Both the position numbers and the translations under genes were made by a program. A DNA stretch of 64,000 nt from Polycladomyces zharkentensis (GTDB lineage: Bacteria > Bacillota > Bacilli > Thermoactinomycetales > JIR-001). Positions 7,979 to 17,286 of this stretch are shown here, piece after piece (within the stretch, counting starts at the first letter, position 1; every line of letters starts with the position of its first letter). A model generated the notes under the pieces. That model was not told where the DNA came from and did no database searches. It saw only the letters and a program-made list of their open reading frames with translations. The stretch lies in NCBI RefSeq assembly GCF_016938855.1, contig NZ_JAFHAP010000008.1, positions 62,280-126,279 on the forward strand, given 5' to 3'.

Positions 7979-8611
7979 CTAATTGCTTATGGCAGGGGCT
8001 TTTTGGATGTAAGTTGGATCTTGGAGTTGCTCAAGCATAAACCGGGCTAGATCGGCACGAGAAAGTCTGGCTCTGATGATTCCGTGACCATAATAACCAA
8101 CCCGAACCTTGCCTGTACCCGGCTTATTGGTCAGAAACGGCACGCGCACCAGTGTCCAATCAAGCTCGGATGTGCGAATCGCGTCAGCCATGGTTACGAT
8201 TTCTTTATATGCCCCGCGCATGCCAAGCTTTATCAAGGTGACCAAGAGCTGAAACTTGAAATCAAACCGGTCATTCGGATCACCAGCGCTTGCTGTGGAT
8301 ACAGCTATGATCCGACGTACACCATGTTTTTTCATCGCCGAGAGGATCTGTTTCGTCCCGGTGCTTAGTGGGGTTCCTTTCACATTTCCTGTCGGTCCCA
8401 AAAGACTGATGACCGCTTCTGCCCCACATACGGTCTGCTCAATCGCCTCTATGTCCGTCAACGAACCTTGCACAATCGTTAATCGTTCGCTTTTGATGGC
8501 CAGTTTTGCCGGATTGCGAGCGAACGCCACAACTTCATATCCGGCTTCAAGAGCCTGTTTGACAAGAAGCTGTCCCGTTATGCCTGTTGACCCGAAAACA
8601 GCGATTCGCAT
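7979..8611 (-). CDS. NAD(P)-binding SDR/NmrA-like oxidoreductase
   Basis: The 210-residue protein begins MRIAVFGSTGITGQLLVKQA, an extended Rossmann GxxGxxG motif. It also has SLLGPTGNVKGTPLS and IIAVSTASAG, as in the atypical short-chain family of NmrA/BVR-B-like reductases. There is no clear YxxxK pair, and the substrate is unknown. The start at 8611 has GGAGGTG six bases upstream on the minus strand; the longer frame from 8644 runs through a palindromic operator and is rejected. It stands alone on the minus strand, away from the local operon direction, which suggests later insertion. Confidence 0.8.
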   Translation of the reverse strand: MRIAVFGSTGITGQLLVKQALEAGYEVVAFARNPAKLAIKSERLTIVQGSLTDIEAIEQTVCGAEAVISLLGPTGNVKGTPLSTGTKQILSAMKKHGVRRIIAVSTASAGDPNDRFDFKFQLLVTLIKLGMRGAYKEIVTMADAIRTSELDWTLVRVPFLTNKPGTGKVRVGYYGHGIIRARLSRADLARFMLEQLQDPTYIQKAPAISN

Positions 8612-8628
8612 CTTGTTCACCTCCACTG

Positions 8629-8645
8629 ATTGAGTGTAACTCAAT
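8629..8645. promoter_or_regulatory. Palindromic operator candidate upstream of the SDR gene
   Basis: ATTGAGT-GTA-ACTCAAT is a perfect 7-bp inverted repeat with a 3-base spacer, 18 bases upstream of the minus-strand start. Size and symmetry fit a MarR/TetR/HxlR-type repressor site, and no regulator gene is adjacent. Confidence 0.5.
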
Positions 8646-8999
8646 CTGATTCAGGCTTCCACAGGGTGCGGACCTCTGCCTCCAAGTGTATACTGGTGAC
8701 ATTTGTCGGAGGAAAGGCCACGGGCAAATGGTGGAGGGTCGAGGGACAGCTCACTTATGTGAAGTGTGCGGCAAACCCAATAACGTCGATTCGTCAGCGG
8801 ACGCCCATGGGACTGAAGACAATCAACCCTCAGGATTGTTGGCGAACACGGCCTCACTTCTCAACCGTCTACCCGAAAGAGTGGAAAGGTTCCCGGTTTC
8901 ACTGTAAGATGGAGAAGACATCGGAGTAGCGATGATGGAGAAACCGCCCGTCATTTCAATTGAAGGCGGTCGGAATTTGAAACATTGCAGGTGAGCAAG
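8646..8999. other. Intergenic region with no recognised gene
   Basis: An open frame at 8686-8907 would give 73 residues including CEVCGKPN, but it matches nothing I know and has no ribosome site. A weak CCGCC/GGCGG hairpin lies near 8942-8972. Nothing else is supported. Confidence 0.4.
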
Positions 9000-9299
9000 A
9001 TGAAATTGGAAATTACGCCGGAGGCACTGGATTGGTTTCGAAATGAACTGTCGCTGAACAAAGGGGATACGGTTCGGTTGCTGATACATTATCAGGAACA
9101 GGAAGCCCATTGTTTTGCAGGTACGGGTTTCTCCATGCGGTATTCATTGGAGAAACCGAGGAAGATCGGTTTATTGGCCGAGGTTGAGGGAATCACGTTT
9201 TTCATCGATGATGACGACCTGTTGTTCTACCCTGACGCTGATCGACTGCTGCTTCGGTATGACCGTGGAGAGGACAGGATTGTCTATCAAATGGACTAA
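9000..9299 (+). CDS. HesB/YneR-like iron-sulfur biogenesis fold protein
   Basis: The 99-residue product MKLEITPEALDWFRNELSL... followed by FSMRYSLEKP and EVEGITFFIDDDDLLFY matches the HesB-like group typified by B. subtilis YneR. This is the A-type cluster-carrier fold without the three conserved cysteines; only one Cys (near residue 38) is present. A role in Fe-S assembly is therefore not implied and the function is unknown. ATG 9000 follows GCAGGTGAG; five residues upstream in frame are discarded. A repeat element begins immediately after the stop codon. Confidence 0.8.
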   Translation: MKLEITPEALDWFRNELSLNKGDTVRLLIHYQEQEAHCFAGTGFSMRYSLEKPRKIGLLAEVEGITFFIDDDDLLFYPDADRLLLRYDRGEDRIVYQMD

Positions 9300-9519
9300 G
9301 GCGTGTCTGCACATCCGTAAAGGAGAAAATTTCCAGGCGAGCGACTTACCAAGTCCGGAAGAGCAAAGACCCGGAAAGCACAGGAACCGAATCACGGGCA
9401 ATTTCCGCTGAGCGACGTATTTTGCCCGTGTCCTGCGCTCACCGCGCAGCGATCATCGTTGAAGGGCGCAGGTGGAGCGAGGCGGGAAAGCGGTGCGATC
9501 CAAATTCACCAGACACGCC
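9300..9519 (+). repeat. Dispersed repeat family 1, copy 1 (MITE-like, structured)
   Basis: This 220-bp unit begins GGCGTGTCTG and ends CAGACACGCC, a perfect 10-bp terminal inverted repeat. It is clearly homologous along its whole length to 49728-49962, sharing for example GCAAAGACCCGGAAAGC and GGGCGCAGGTGGAGCGAG. Inside it, CACGGGCA (9393-9400) pairs with TGCCCGTG (9423-9430). It has no coding capacity. It could be a non-autonomous transposable element or a transcribed structured RNA/terminator; both copies start right after a gene's stop codon. Confidence 0.8.
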
Positions 9520-9642
9520 TCAGGCGGACTGAAGTGGGAGTTGGACCCTTGAACAAAGAAGGCGACTCCCTTTTTTCGTTTCTGTCCGATAACCAGTGTA
9601 GCCATTGCGCATACTAACGGAAAATAGCGAGGAGGATGCGTG

Positions 9643-10368
9643 ATGGAACAGGACCGGGAACAGACGACACCGGAAGCGGAACGGGCGGAGGAAATGAGAC
9701 GACGAAATGTGATGAACGCGATTCAGCAATTGGGGCAATCCAATGTGCCGCAAATCGAGTCCAACATTTATTGTTTGTCCGTGATCGGTCAGATTGAGGG
9801 GCATTTGGTACTTCCTTCGCAAAACAAGACAACCAAGTACGAACATATCATCCCGCAACTGGTGGCGGCCGAGCAAAATCCGCAAGTTGAGGGAATAATC
9901 ATCGTGTTGAATACGGTGGGAGGCGATGTGGAAGCAGGATTGGCGATCGCCGAAATGATTTCCACGATGAGCAAACCGACTGTGTCGTTGGTGCTGGGAG
10001 GCGGTCACAGTATCGGTGTCCCGATCGCCGTGTCGGCCGATGTCAGCTTCATCGCGGAAACGGCCACGATGACGATTCATCCCGTAAGGCTGACGGGTTT
10101 GGTCATCGGAGTGCCCCAGACATTTGAATATCTGGAAAAAATGCAAGAGCGAGTCATCCGGTTTGTCGCTCGTCATTCCAATATATCCGAGGAGCTGTTC
10201 CGGGATTTGATGTTTCGAACCGGGGAGTTGGCCAGGGATATCGGCACCAATGTAGTCGGTACCGACGCTGTGAAATTCGGCTTGATCGACCGGCTGGGCG
10301 GGTTGGGAGACGCCATGGCCGAGTTGAACCGGATGATCCGGTCGCGAAAGGAGCAACCTCTCCAATGA
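9643..10368 (+). CDS. tepA: ClpP-like translocation-enhancing protease TepA
   Basis: The 241-residue member of the ClpP/crotonase fold has a serine-protease-like Ser123 in [10 protein letters not shown] and His146 in TMTIHPVR, matching the ClpP Ser-His positions. It also has the oxyanion-side [10 protein letters not shown] at 90-99. B. subtilis TepA (YmfB) is reported to help degrade or clear peptides at the secretion machinery. ATG 9643 lies seven bases after GGAGG; the GTG at 9640 is too close. The stop overlaps the ylzJ start (ATGA). Confidence 0.9.
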   Translation: MEQDREQTTPEAERAEEMRRRNVMNAIQQLGQSNVPQIESNIYCLSVIGQIEGHLVLPSQNKTTKYEHIIPQLVAAEQNPQVEGIIIVLNTVGGDVEAGLAIAEMISTMSKPTVSLVLGGGHSIGVPIAVSADVSFIAETATMTIHPVRLTGLVIGVPQTFEYLEKMQERVIRFVARHSNISEELFRDLMFRTGELARDIGTNVVGTDAVKFGLIDRLGGLGDAMAELNRMIRSRKEQPLQ

Positions 10369-10583
10369 TTCACTACTCCGTCATGCCGTTGGAACTGGTT
10401 TTTGAGGACCCTGAAAACCAACCCAAATACCATGAGACGTCTGTCAACGGTGTTCATATGTTGATCGAGTGGACCGGACCGTCGGAGGCGCGTATCGTAC
10501 GCCTGCTTTCTCCCAATCCGCAAGATTATTTAAACCCCAGGTTTCAACCGGGAAATCGCATTCCCCTGAAATGGGCCGACTGA
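10365..10583 (+). CDS. ylzJ: YlzJ-like small protein
   Basis: The 72-residue product [16 protein letters not shown]... ending [14 protein letters not shown] matches the YlzJ-like family, which is confined to spore-forming Firmicutes and has unknown function. It overlaps tepA by four bases and precedes spoIIIE, exactly as in B. subtilis. Confidence 0.85.
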   Translation: MIHYSVMPLELVFEDPENQPKYHETSVNGVHMLIEWTGPSEARIVRLLSPNPQDYLNPRFQPGNRIPLKWAD

Positions 10584-10616
10584 TGGCGAAGGAGTGTCCG
10601 TTCATTTGTCGAAGCA

Positions 10617-10692
10617 AGAGAAGGGTGGCCTTTTTCCATCCGGTGATCTTCGCGCATGGCGAAGCGGGCGGAAAAGGATCACCCGACCCGGA
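10617..10692 (+). repeat. Hairpin element related to repeat family 2 (partial)
   Basis: GGGTGGCCTTTTTCC is followed at a distance by GGAAAAGGATCACCC, forming a long imperfect hairpin. The left arm AAGAGAAGGGTGGCC resembles the corresponding arm of the repeats at 18251 and 33711 (AAGAAAGGGTGGCC and AAGAGGGTGGCC on the appropriate strand). It fills the gap between ylzJ and spoIIIE and may terminate or attenuate transcription. Confidence 0.4.
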
Positions 10693-10787
10693 ATGACCGG
10701 AATAGGCGCAATTTTATGCCCTTTCCTGCTTGCGCTTCACTTCCGCTGGTATCATCAGCCTAAGGTACAGATGAAAAGGGGATTGGC

Positions 10788-13082
10788 ATGGCCAAAAGCA
10801 AAACCAAACGCAATGAACAGATTCAGCGGGCGATTCAATTTGAACTCTACGGGATTCTTATTCTTACGCTGTCGGTGGTGGCGATGGCCGGACTTGGAGC
10901 GGTGGGACGTTCGCTTACCTACGTTTGCCGGATGTTGATCGGCAACTGGAACTTTTTGATTCCTTCCGCTACAGCCGTGTTGGGCGTCTACGTGATGGTG
11001 AAGCGTCGCTGGCCGTCGGAATGGACACCGCGGTGGACCGGAACCGTTTTGTTTATGGTCGCCTTTCTGGTATTTAACCATATGAGCATGTTTGATCAAC
11101 TGCGCGAACATGGAAAAGAGGGGCCGATTCTGCTCACTACCTGGCAAGCGATTTTGGACGAAAGGAATTCGCGATTGCCGACGGATATCGGGGGTGGAAT
11201 GGTGGGCGCCCTGTTCTACGCATTATTCCACTATTTATTTGATGATTCGGGAACACCGTTGGCTTCTGTGGCGATGGCGGCGGCCGGTTTGCTTTTGATG
11301 ACGGGATTTTCCTTTGTCCAATTGCTGCGCCTGGGCAAATCACGATGGTTGCAACAATGGGCAAGGTGGAAACAGGGGTTGAACAACGTTTGGAGACGGG
11401 GGAAAACGGAGATAGCGAACAAAAAAGCCAAACGGGCCGAGCCGGAAGCAGTCATGAGGGAGAGCGAAGAGATTCCGGTGATTCATGATTTCACCGAAAA
11501 AGCCCATGAAACCACCGTGGCCGACACGGACGGACCGGAAACAGAAGCGGATACCCCTCCCAAGGATCAAACCACAACATCCACACGCAAAAAAGCCGAC
11601 AAAAACGAGTCGATCGTCGTCCAGTTGCAAACTGATGCGGGAATTTCGCCTGAATCGTACCAATTGCCCGCCTATTCGTTGTTGGGCAAACCAAAAAAGA
11701 CGGGGAAAGCGCGGGAACGGCAGGATATGACCGCCAACGCCAAAAAACTGGAAGCGACATTGGAAAGTTTCGGAGTCAAGGCCAAAGTGATGCAAATTCA
11801 CCGAGGACCGTCGGTGACACGGTATGAGGTGCAGCCGGACATCGGCGTCAAAGTGAGCCGAATCGTCAATTTGGCGGACGATTTGGCATTGGCGCTCGCG
11901 GCCAAGGATATTCGAATCGAGGCGCCCATCCCGGGAAAATCGGCGATCGGGATTGAGGTGCCCAACCGGGAAGTGGCCATCGTCAGCCTGCGTGAAGTAT
12001 TGGAAAGCGCGCAATATCACGAATCCACCTCCAAACTGAGCATTGCTCTGGGAAGGGACATCTCCGGGGAGCCGATCGTCGGCGACTTGGCCAAGATGCC
12101 GCATCTGTTGGTGGCCGGTGCAACCGGATCGGGCAAAAGTGTATGCATCAACGGGATGATCACCAGTCTGTTGTACAAGGCCAAACCAAACGAGGTCAAA
12201 ATGATGATGATCGATCCCAAAATGGTGGAACTAAACGTATACAACGGGATTCCCCATCTGTTGGCGCCGGTGGTGACCGATCCCCGCAAGGCGGCGATCG
12301 CACTGAAAAAAGTGGTTGCCGAGATGGAAAACCGATATGAGCTGTTCGCCAAATCCGGGGCGCGGGATATCGAACGGTTCAATCAGATGGTAATGGACAA
12401 AAAATTGGGAGATACCGCTCCATTGCCCTACATCGTCGTCATCGTGGACGAATTGGCTGATTTGATGATGGTGGCGCCCGCCGATGTGGAGGATGCCATC
12501 TGCCGTCTGGCGCAGATGGCGCGAGCCGCGGGCATTCATCTGATTTTGGCCACACAGCGCCCGTCCGTCGATGTCATCACCGGTGTCATCAAAGCCAATA
12601 TTCCCTCCCGGATCGCATTCGGCGTTTCATCCCAAGCCGATTCCCGCACCATCCTGGACATGGGGGGAGCGGAAAAGTTGTTGGGGCGCGGGGACATGCT
12701 GTACCTGCCGATGGGTGCCAACAAACCGATCCGCGTGCAAGGCGCATTGGTGACAGATCGGGAAGTGGAAGCGGTGGTTCAGTTCGTCAAAGAACAACAG
12801 CAGGCGCGGTACCTTGAGGCGATGATTCCGAAAGATCATGAGGTGACGGAACAGGAAGAAGTGGACGATGAGCTGTATCCGCAAGCGGTGCAAGTGGTGG
12901 TGGAAGCCAAGACCGCTTCGGTTTCCCTTCTCCAGCGCCGCTTGCGCATCGGCTATACACGGGCTGCACGCTTGATCGACATGATGGAAAGTCACGGCAT
13001 CGTCGGGCCGTATGAAGGCAGCAAACCGCGAGAGGTGCGGATGACACCGGAACAGTGGAAAGCGCAAAATCGTTCAGGTTGA
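10788..13082 (+). CDS. spoIIIE: FtsK/SpoIIIE DNA translocase
   Basis: This septum-located ATPase pumps chromosomal DNA into the forespore or clears trapped chromosomes. The 764-residue protein has hydrophobic membrane segments at about residues 20-42, 52-72, 82-100, 130-150 and 157-178, then a charged linker. The motor follows, with Walker [11 protein letters not shown] near residue 444, Walker [12 protein letters not shown] near 548, and RPSVDVITG. The C-terminal 60 residues are the winged-helix gamma domain ([19 protein letters not shown]) that reads polar DNA motifs. AAAAGGGG precedes the ATG. Position after tepA-ylzJ supports SpoIIIE rather than SftA. A terminator follows. Confidence 0.95.
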   Translation: MAKSKTKRNEQIQRAIQFELYGILILTLSVVAMAGLGAVGRSLTYVCRMLIGNWNFLIPSATAVLGVYVMVKRRWPSEWTPRWTGTVLFMVAFLVFNHMSMFDQLREHGKEGPILLTTWQAILDERNSRLPTDIGGGMVGALFYALFHYLFDDSGTPLASVAMAAAGLLLMTGFSFVQLLRLGKSRWLQQWARWKQGLNNVWRRGKTEIANKKAKRAEPEAVMRESEEIPVIHDFTEKAHETTVADTDGPETEADTPPKDQTTTSTRKKADKNESIVVQLQTDAGISPESYQLPAYSLLGKPKKTGKARERQDMTANAKKLEATLESFGVKAKVMQIHRGPSVTRYEVQPDIGVKVSRIVNLADDLALALAAKDIRIEAPIPGKSAIGIEVPNREVAIVSLREVLESAQYHESTSKLSIALGRDISGEPIVGDLAKMPHLLVAGATGSGKSVCINGMITSLLYKAKPNEVKMMMIDPKMVELNVYNGIPHLLAPVVTDPRKAAIALKKVVAEMENRYELFAKSGARDIERFNQMVMDKKLGDTAPLPYIVVIVDELADLMMVAPADVEDAICRLAQMARAAGIHLILATQRPSVDVITGVIKANIPSRIAFGVSSQADSRTILDMGGAEKLLGRGDMLYLPMGANKPIRVQGALVTDREVEAVVQFVKEQQQARYLEAMIPKDHEVTEQEEVDDELYPQAVQVVVEAKTASVSLLQRRLRIGYTRAARLIDMMESHGIVGPYEGSKPREVRMTPEQWKAQNRSG

Positions 13083-13158
13083 TACCGGGATTGTCTAAAA
13101 GTGGAAGAAAACAAAAGAGTAGAAAATTGAAGTCACCCATGGTATAACAATGAAGGAG

Positions 13159-13185
13159 CCACCCGGCGGCAATCCGGGTGGTTTT
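13159..13185 (+). terminator. Intrinsic terminator after spoIIIE
   Basis: CCACCCGG (13159-13166) pairs with CCGGGTGG (13174-13181), followed by TTTT. Confidence 0.75.
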
Positions 13186-13434
13186 CAGGGGAAGGTCGCA
13201 TCGCCTGACTGAAGTTCCCGTTTCGGATACATAAGACGACTTCTTCATTTTTCGGCGGTACGCCCTTCCCTGTCCATCCAGGACGGCTTGTAAGCGATTT
13301 CAATCTCCAAGCGGTTTCCTCAAGGGGGCGCATGTTTGGTGTGGTGATGGGTCAGTACTAATAGGGACGAAACCGCACTGCTTGGTTGGTTGTATGGTTT
13401 ACAAGCCCGATCATGGAAACAAGGAGGAGCAAGC
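13186..13434. other. Leader/intergenic region before the nucleoside transporter
   Basis: The region from spoIIIE to the BMP gene was searched for a purine riboswitch, and no conserved core could be aligned. A weak promoter (TTGGTG then TAATAG near 13335-13363) is possible. AAGGAGG at 13421-13427 is the ribosome site of the next gene. Confidence 0.4.
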
Positions 13435-14439
13435 ATGAAAAAGAAAGTCTGGATTTTCCTTTTGCTCAGCGCAGCATTGGCGTTGACAGCCGTTGGCTGC
13501 GCGCCGGGTAAAGCTCCGGGCGGCAAAGGGGGATTGTCTTCCGGGCTGGTGACAGACACCGGCGGTATCAACGACGAATCCTTCAACCAGACCGCTTGGG
13601 CCGGGATGGAGAAGGCCAAAAAGGAATTGGGCGCGGATATCCGTTACCTGGAATCCAAGCGGGATGAGGATTATGTTCCCAATCTGACCAAGTTCGCCCG
13701 GGAAGGACGCAGCATCACGTGGGGAATCGGGTTCAAGTTTGACAAGGCGATCCCGCAAGTGGCCAACCAGTTCCCCAATCAGAAGTTCGGCATTGTTGAC
13801 CACAACCTGGACGGAAAAATCCCGAAAAATGTGGTGGCCATTACCTTCAAGGAACACGAAGGTTCGTTCCTGATGGGTGTCATCGCCGGTTTGACGACCA
13901 AAACCAATAAGGTCGGATTCATCGGCGGCATCTCCTCGCCGTTGATCAAGAAGTTCGAAGCCGGTTATCGTGCAGGCGTCAAAGCCGTCAATCCGAAAGC
14001 AACCGTGCAGGTGGCCTACGCGGAATCTTTCTCGGATGCGGCCAAGGGTCGTTCCTTGGCAGCCAACATGTTTGACGGCGGTGTGGATGTCATCTACCAT
14101 GCGGCGGGGGCTACCGGAAAAGGCTTGTTTGACGAAGTAAAAACCCGCCCGAAGGGGAAATTCTGGGTGATCGGGGTTGACATGGATCAGTCCCGCCTGG
14201 CACCGGACCATACACTGAGTTCCATGGTGAAACGCGTCGATGTGGCAGTGTTCAACGAGATTCAAAACATCAAAGAGAACAAGTTTGATGGTGGTAAGGA
14301 AGTGCAGCTGGGCCTGAAGGAAAACGGAGTGGGCATTGCGCCAACCACCAGCAAGCATGTTCCAAAACAAGTGTTGGACAAGGTTGAGGAGTTCAAACAA
14401 AAAATCATCAAAGGTGAAATTCAGGTTCCCACCCAATAA
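13435..14439 (+). CDS. BMP-family nucleoside-binding lipoprotein
   Basis: The 334-residue precursor has a basic n-region MKKK, a hydrophobic stretch and a lipobox ending AVGC with lipid-attachment Cys22. The mature part carries LVTDTGGINDESFNQTAW, the hallmark of the PnrA/Med/BMP nucleoside-binding fold, and MDQSRLAPDH near the ligand hinge. It should deliver nucleosides to the ABC transporter encoded next, like B. subtilis NupN (YufN), which serves guanosine uptake. ATG 13435 follows AAGGAGG with correct spacing; upstream in-frame codons would bury the signal peptide. A hairpin-T-tract separates it from the ATPase gene. Confidence 0.9.
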   Translation: MKKKVWIFLLLSAALALTAVGCAPGKAPGGKGGLSSGLVTDTGGINDESFNQTAWAGMEKAKKELGADIRYLESKRDEDYVPNLTKFAREGRSITWGIGFKFDKAIPQVANQFPNQKFGIVDHNLDGKIPKNVVAITFKEHEGSFLMGVIAGLTTKTNKVGFIGGISSPLIKKFEAGYRAGVKAVNPKATVQVAYAESFSDAAKGRSLAANMFDGGVDVIYHAAGATGKGLFDEVKTRPKGKFWVIGVDMDQSRLAPDHTLSSMVKRVDVAVFNEIQNIKENKFDGGKEVQLGLKENGVGIAPTTSKHVPKQVLDKVEEFKQKIIKGEIQVPTQ

Positions 14440-14633
14440 CATCAATCGCCCTGGGGGTGGATGACTCAGCGATGACGGGACGCGTTTAGCCGGGAGATGT
14501 CCGCTTCCTGCGGGGGCGTGTTGGCCCGACCCGGAAAACGGTCCCGCCTTGCATATTGAACGGATTTTCCACTGTGATTCCCGTGGAGCGTATGTGGAGA
14601 AACAGCGGCAAAACTGTGGCTTTGCTGAAAGTC

Positions 14634-14657
14634 GGCTAGCGGTCGCTAGCCTTTTTT
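14634..14657 (+). terminator. Intergenic terminator/attenuator between binding protein and ATPase
   Basis: GGCTAGC (14634-14640), a four-base loop, GCTAGCC (14645-14651) and TTTTTT (14652-14657) make a compact intrinsic terminator 29 bases before the ATPase start. Partial read-through would give more binding protein than transporter, a common stoichiometry. The 14440-14633 stretch upstream shows no other clear signal. Confidence 0.7.
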
Positions 14658-14686
14658 ACCCTTGTGAGGAGGAAGGGGGAAGAAAG

Positions 14687-16210
14687 ATGAATGTTGTGGA
14701 GATGCGCGGCATTACCAAGCGCTTTCCGGGAATTGTGGCGAACGATCGTATCGATTTGACCGTGAAGCAGGGAGAGATACACGCGCTCTTGGGTGAAAAC
14801 GGGGCGGGCAAGTCAACGCTGATGAACATACTGTTCGGGCTGTATCAACCCGATGAAGGCGAAATTCTCATCAAGGGAAAGCCCGTCCGCATCACGGGTC
14901 CGACTGTGGCGAATGAACTGGGGATCGGTATGGTTCACCAACATTTCATGCTGGTGGAACCCTTCACCGTGACGGATAACATCATCCTGGGAGCCGAACC
15001 GACAAAAGGTGGCAGGGTGCAGCGACGTCTTGCGGAACAAAAAGTGAAGGAGCTGTCCGACCGTTATGGCTTGCGCGTCGATCCCAGAGCGAAGATCCGC
15101 GATATCTCCGTGGGGATGCAACAGCGTGTGGAAATTTTGAAAACATTGTATCGGGGTGCGGACATCCTGATTTTTGACGAACCGACAGCAGTGTTGGCAC
15201 CGCAGGAAATCGACGAGCTGATCGAGATCATGCGCCATCTCGTTCGAGAAGGAAAAACGATTATTTTCATTACGCACAAACTGAAGGAAATCATGCGCAT
15301 CTGCGATACGGTCACCGTGATTCGTCGCGGCAAGGTGATTCGTTCGTTGCCGGTCAAAGAAACGAACGAAAAGGAATTGGCTGCACTGATGGTGGGGCGT
15401 GAAGTTTCGTTCGACATTGACAAAGAACCGGCCCGCACCAAAGATCCGGTGCTGGAGATTGAGAACCTGACGGTGGAAGACGCTCGGGGGATCGAAGCGG
15501 TTCGCGGTCTTGATCTTACGGTACATGCGGGAGAAATCGTCGGGATCGCCGGTGTGGACGGAAATGGTCAAACCGAACTGATTGAAGCCATCACCGGATT
15601 GCGAAAGGTCCGCTCAGGATCGATCAAACTGAACGGGCGAAACATCACCAATGAGCGGCCCCGTCGGATTACGGAATCCGGTGTGGGACATATCCCGGAA
15701 GACCGGCACAAACGCGGTCTGGTGCTGGATTTCAACATGGGGGAAAACATGGTGTTGCAGACATACTATCAGTCCCCGTTCTCCAAAGGCATCACCCTGC
15801 AATACCCGGAGGTTTATCAGTATGCCCAACGGCTGATCGAGGAGTTCGACGTGCGAACCCCTGACGTTTACACGCCGGCACGGGCGCTTTCCGGCGGGAA
15901 CCAGCAAAAGGCGATCATCGCCCGTGAAGTGAATCGTGACCCTGATCTGCTGATTGCCGCTCAACCTACAAGGGGACTGGATGTGGGAGCAATCGAGTTC
16001 ATCCACCGCAAATTGGTGGAGCAGCGGGACAAGGGGAAAGCCGTCTTGCTGATTTCATTGGAGTTGGATGAAGTGTTGAAGTTAAGCGACCGGATTGCCG
16101 TCATCTATGAAGGGAAGATCGTCGGGTGGGTGGACCCGAAAACGGTCACCGAAGAACAATTGGGGCTTCTGATGGCAGGAAGCACCGCGGAAACGGGGGT
16201 GTCGGACTGA
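14687..16210 (+). CDS. Nucleoside ABC transporter, double ATP-binding subunit
   Basis: The 507-residue protein is a tandem ABC ATPase of the sugar/nucleoside class. The first domain has Walker A GENGAGKST (36-44), signature ISVGMQQRVEI and Walker B LIFDEPT. The second has the degenerate Walker A GVDGNGQTE and signature ALSGGNQQKAIIARE, as is normal for RbsA/NupO proteins, with LLIAAQPTRGLD as its Walker B region. B. subtilis NupO (510 residues) is the likely counterpart. ATG 14687 has AAGGGGG upstream; the in-frame ATG 46 codons earlier would read through the attenuator hairpin. Its stop overlaps the next start (TGATG). Confidence 0.92.
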   Translation: MNVVEMRGITKRFPGIVANDRIDLTVKQGEIHALLGENGAGKSTLMNILFGLYQPDEGEILIKGKPVRITGPTVANELGIGMVHQHFMLVEPFTVTDNIILGAEPTKGGRVQRRLAEQKVKELSDRYGLRVDPRAKIRDISVGMQQRVEILKTLYRGADILIFDEPTAVLAPQEIDELIEIMRHLVREGKTIIFITHKLKEIMRICDTVTVIRRGKVIRSLPVKETNEKELAALMVGREVSFDIDKEPARTKDPVLEIENLTVEDARGIEAVRGLDLTVHAGEIVGIAGVDGNGQTELIEAITGLRKVRSGSIKLNGRNITNERPRRITESGVGHIPEDRHKRGLVLDFNMGENMVLQTYYQSPFSKGITLQYPEVYQYAQRLIEEFDVRTPDVYTPARALSGGNQQKAIIAREVNRDPDLLIAAQPTRGLDVGAIEFIHRKLVEQRDKGKAVLLISLELDEVLKLSDRIAVIYEGKIVGWVDPKTVTEEQLGLLMAGSTAETGVSD

Positions 16211-17286
16211 TGAAAGTGATGTCCAAAATCAATCGCCAATCGTCGTTCTGGGTATCGCTGATCTCCGTGGTGCTGGGTTTGTTGGTCGGTGCCGTCGCCA
16301 TGACCGCGGCCGGCTACAGTCCGCTCCTGGCCTATGGTGCGTTGTTTCAAAGCGCGTTGTTCCAACCGTATGATTTGGGCGAGACGATCCGAACCATTTC
16401 TCCGCTGATTTTGACCGGACTGGCTGTGGCGCTGGCGTTTCGCACCGGTTTGTTCAACATCGGAGTGGAAGGCCAATTTATTATGGGTCAATTGGCGGCG
16501 GTGATCGTGGGCTTGAAGATGCAACTCCCGCCGGTGATCCACGCATTGGTGGCCATGATCGCAGGTGGATTGGCCGGGGCGCTGTGGGCTTTCCTTCCCG
16601 GATTGCTGAAGGCCAAGCGCGGCGTTCATGAAGTGATCACCACCATCATGTTGAACTTTATCGCGTTGTATTTGTCCAATGTGCTGGTGCGCACGTGGCT
16701 GACCAACGGTGCCGACTCCACCGACCGGATCGCCGACACGGCCTCGTTGCAATGGTCGACTCTTTCCGCCTTGTTCGGGGGAGCGCGCATTCATCTCGGC
16801 ATCCTGTTTGCGCTCTTGATGGCCTTTTTCATGTATTATCTGCTCTGGCGAACCAAGTGGGGCTTCGAACTGCGGGCCGTCGGTTTTAACCCGTACGCTT
16901 CCGAATATGCCGGTATGCGTGTGGATCGAAATATCATTTTCTCCATGATGATCAGCGGTTTCTTTGCCGGTTTGGCAGGTGCGGGAGAATTGTTGGGAAC
17001 GCAAGGATATCTGGCCATTCAAGGCGGGTTTACCGGAATCGGGTTCGACGGGATCGCCGTGGCCCTGTTGGGAGGCAACACACCGGTCGGCGTTGTCCTG
17101 TCAGCGGTGTTGTTCGGTGTGTTGACTTACGGAGGAAACAACATGCAGTATGCCGCTCAGGTTCCGTTTGAAGTGATTCGGATCGTGTTTGCGGCGATCA
17201 TCCTCTTCGTGGCGGCCAATGTGTCCGGGTGGTTACTGGGTTGGTTCCGTTCGCGGAAAAAAGGGAGGGTAGAATCGCATGCTTAA
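16210..17286 (+). CDS. Nucleoside ABC transporter permease 1
   Basis: The 358-residue integral membrane protein has about eight to ten hydrophobic helices and the family motif FRTGLFNIGVEGQFIMGQL, the loop that contacts the ATPase in BPD_transp_2 permeases (NupP/YufP type). ATG 16210 shares bases with the ATPase stop, and the downstream permease overlaps its end by eight bases, so the ATPase and permease genes are translationally coupled. Confidence 0.9.
   Translation: MKVMSKINRQSSFWVSLISVVLGLLVGAVAMTAAGYSPLLAYGALFQSALFQPYDLGETIRTISPLILTGLAVALAFRTGLFNIGVEGQFIMGQLAAVIVGLKMQLPPVIHALVAMIAGGLAGALWAFLPGLLKAKRGVHEVITTIMLNFIALYLSNVLVRTWLTNGADSTDRIADTASLQWSTLSALFGGARIHLGILFALLMAFFMYYLLWRTKWGFELRAVGFNPYASEYAGMRVDRNIIFSMMISGFFAGLAGAGELLGTQGYLAIQGGFTGIGFDGIAVALLGGNTPVGVVLSAVLFGVLTYGGNNMQYAAQVPFEVIRIVFAAIILFVAANVSGWLLGWFRSRKKGRVESHA

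Noticed and set aside
7928-8047. A small plus-strand frame with a good ribosome site (MVKFEERIPRCCFFGVILIA...)
   Set aside because: More than half of it is antisense to the end of the SDR gene, and no family is recognised; coding is doubtful.
8686-8907. A 73-residue plus-strand frame with CEVCGKPN, considered as a zinc-finger protein
   Set aside because: There is one CxxC only, no ribosome site and no recognisable family.
13083-13434. Purine riboswitch upstream of the nucleoside transporter
   Set aside because: The conserved junction bases and paired loops of the purine aptamer could not be placed anywhere in the region.
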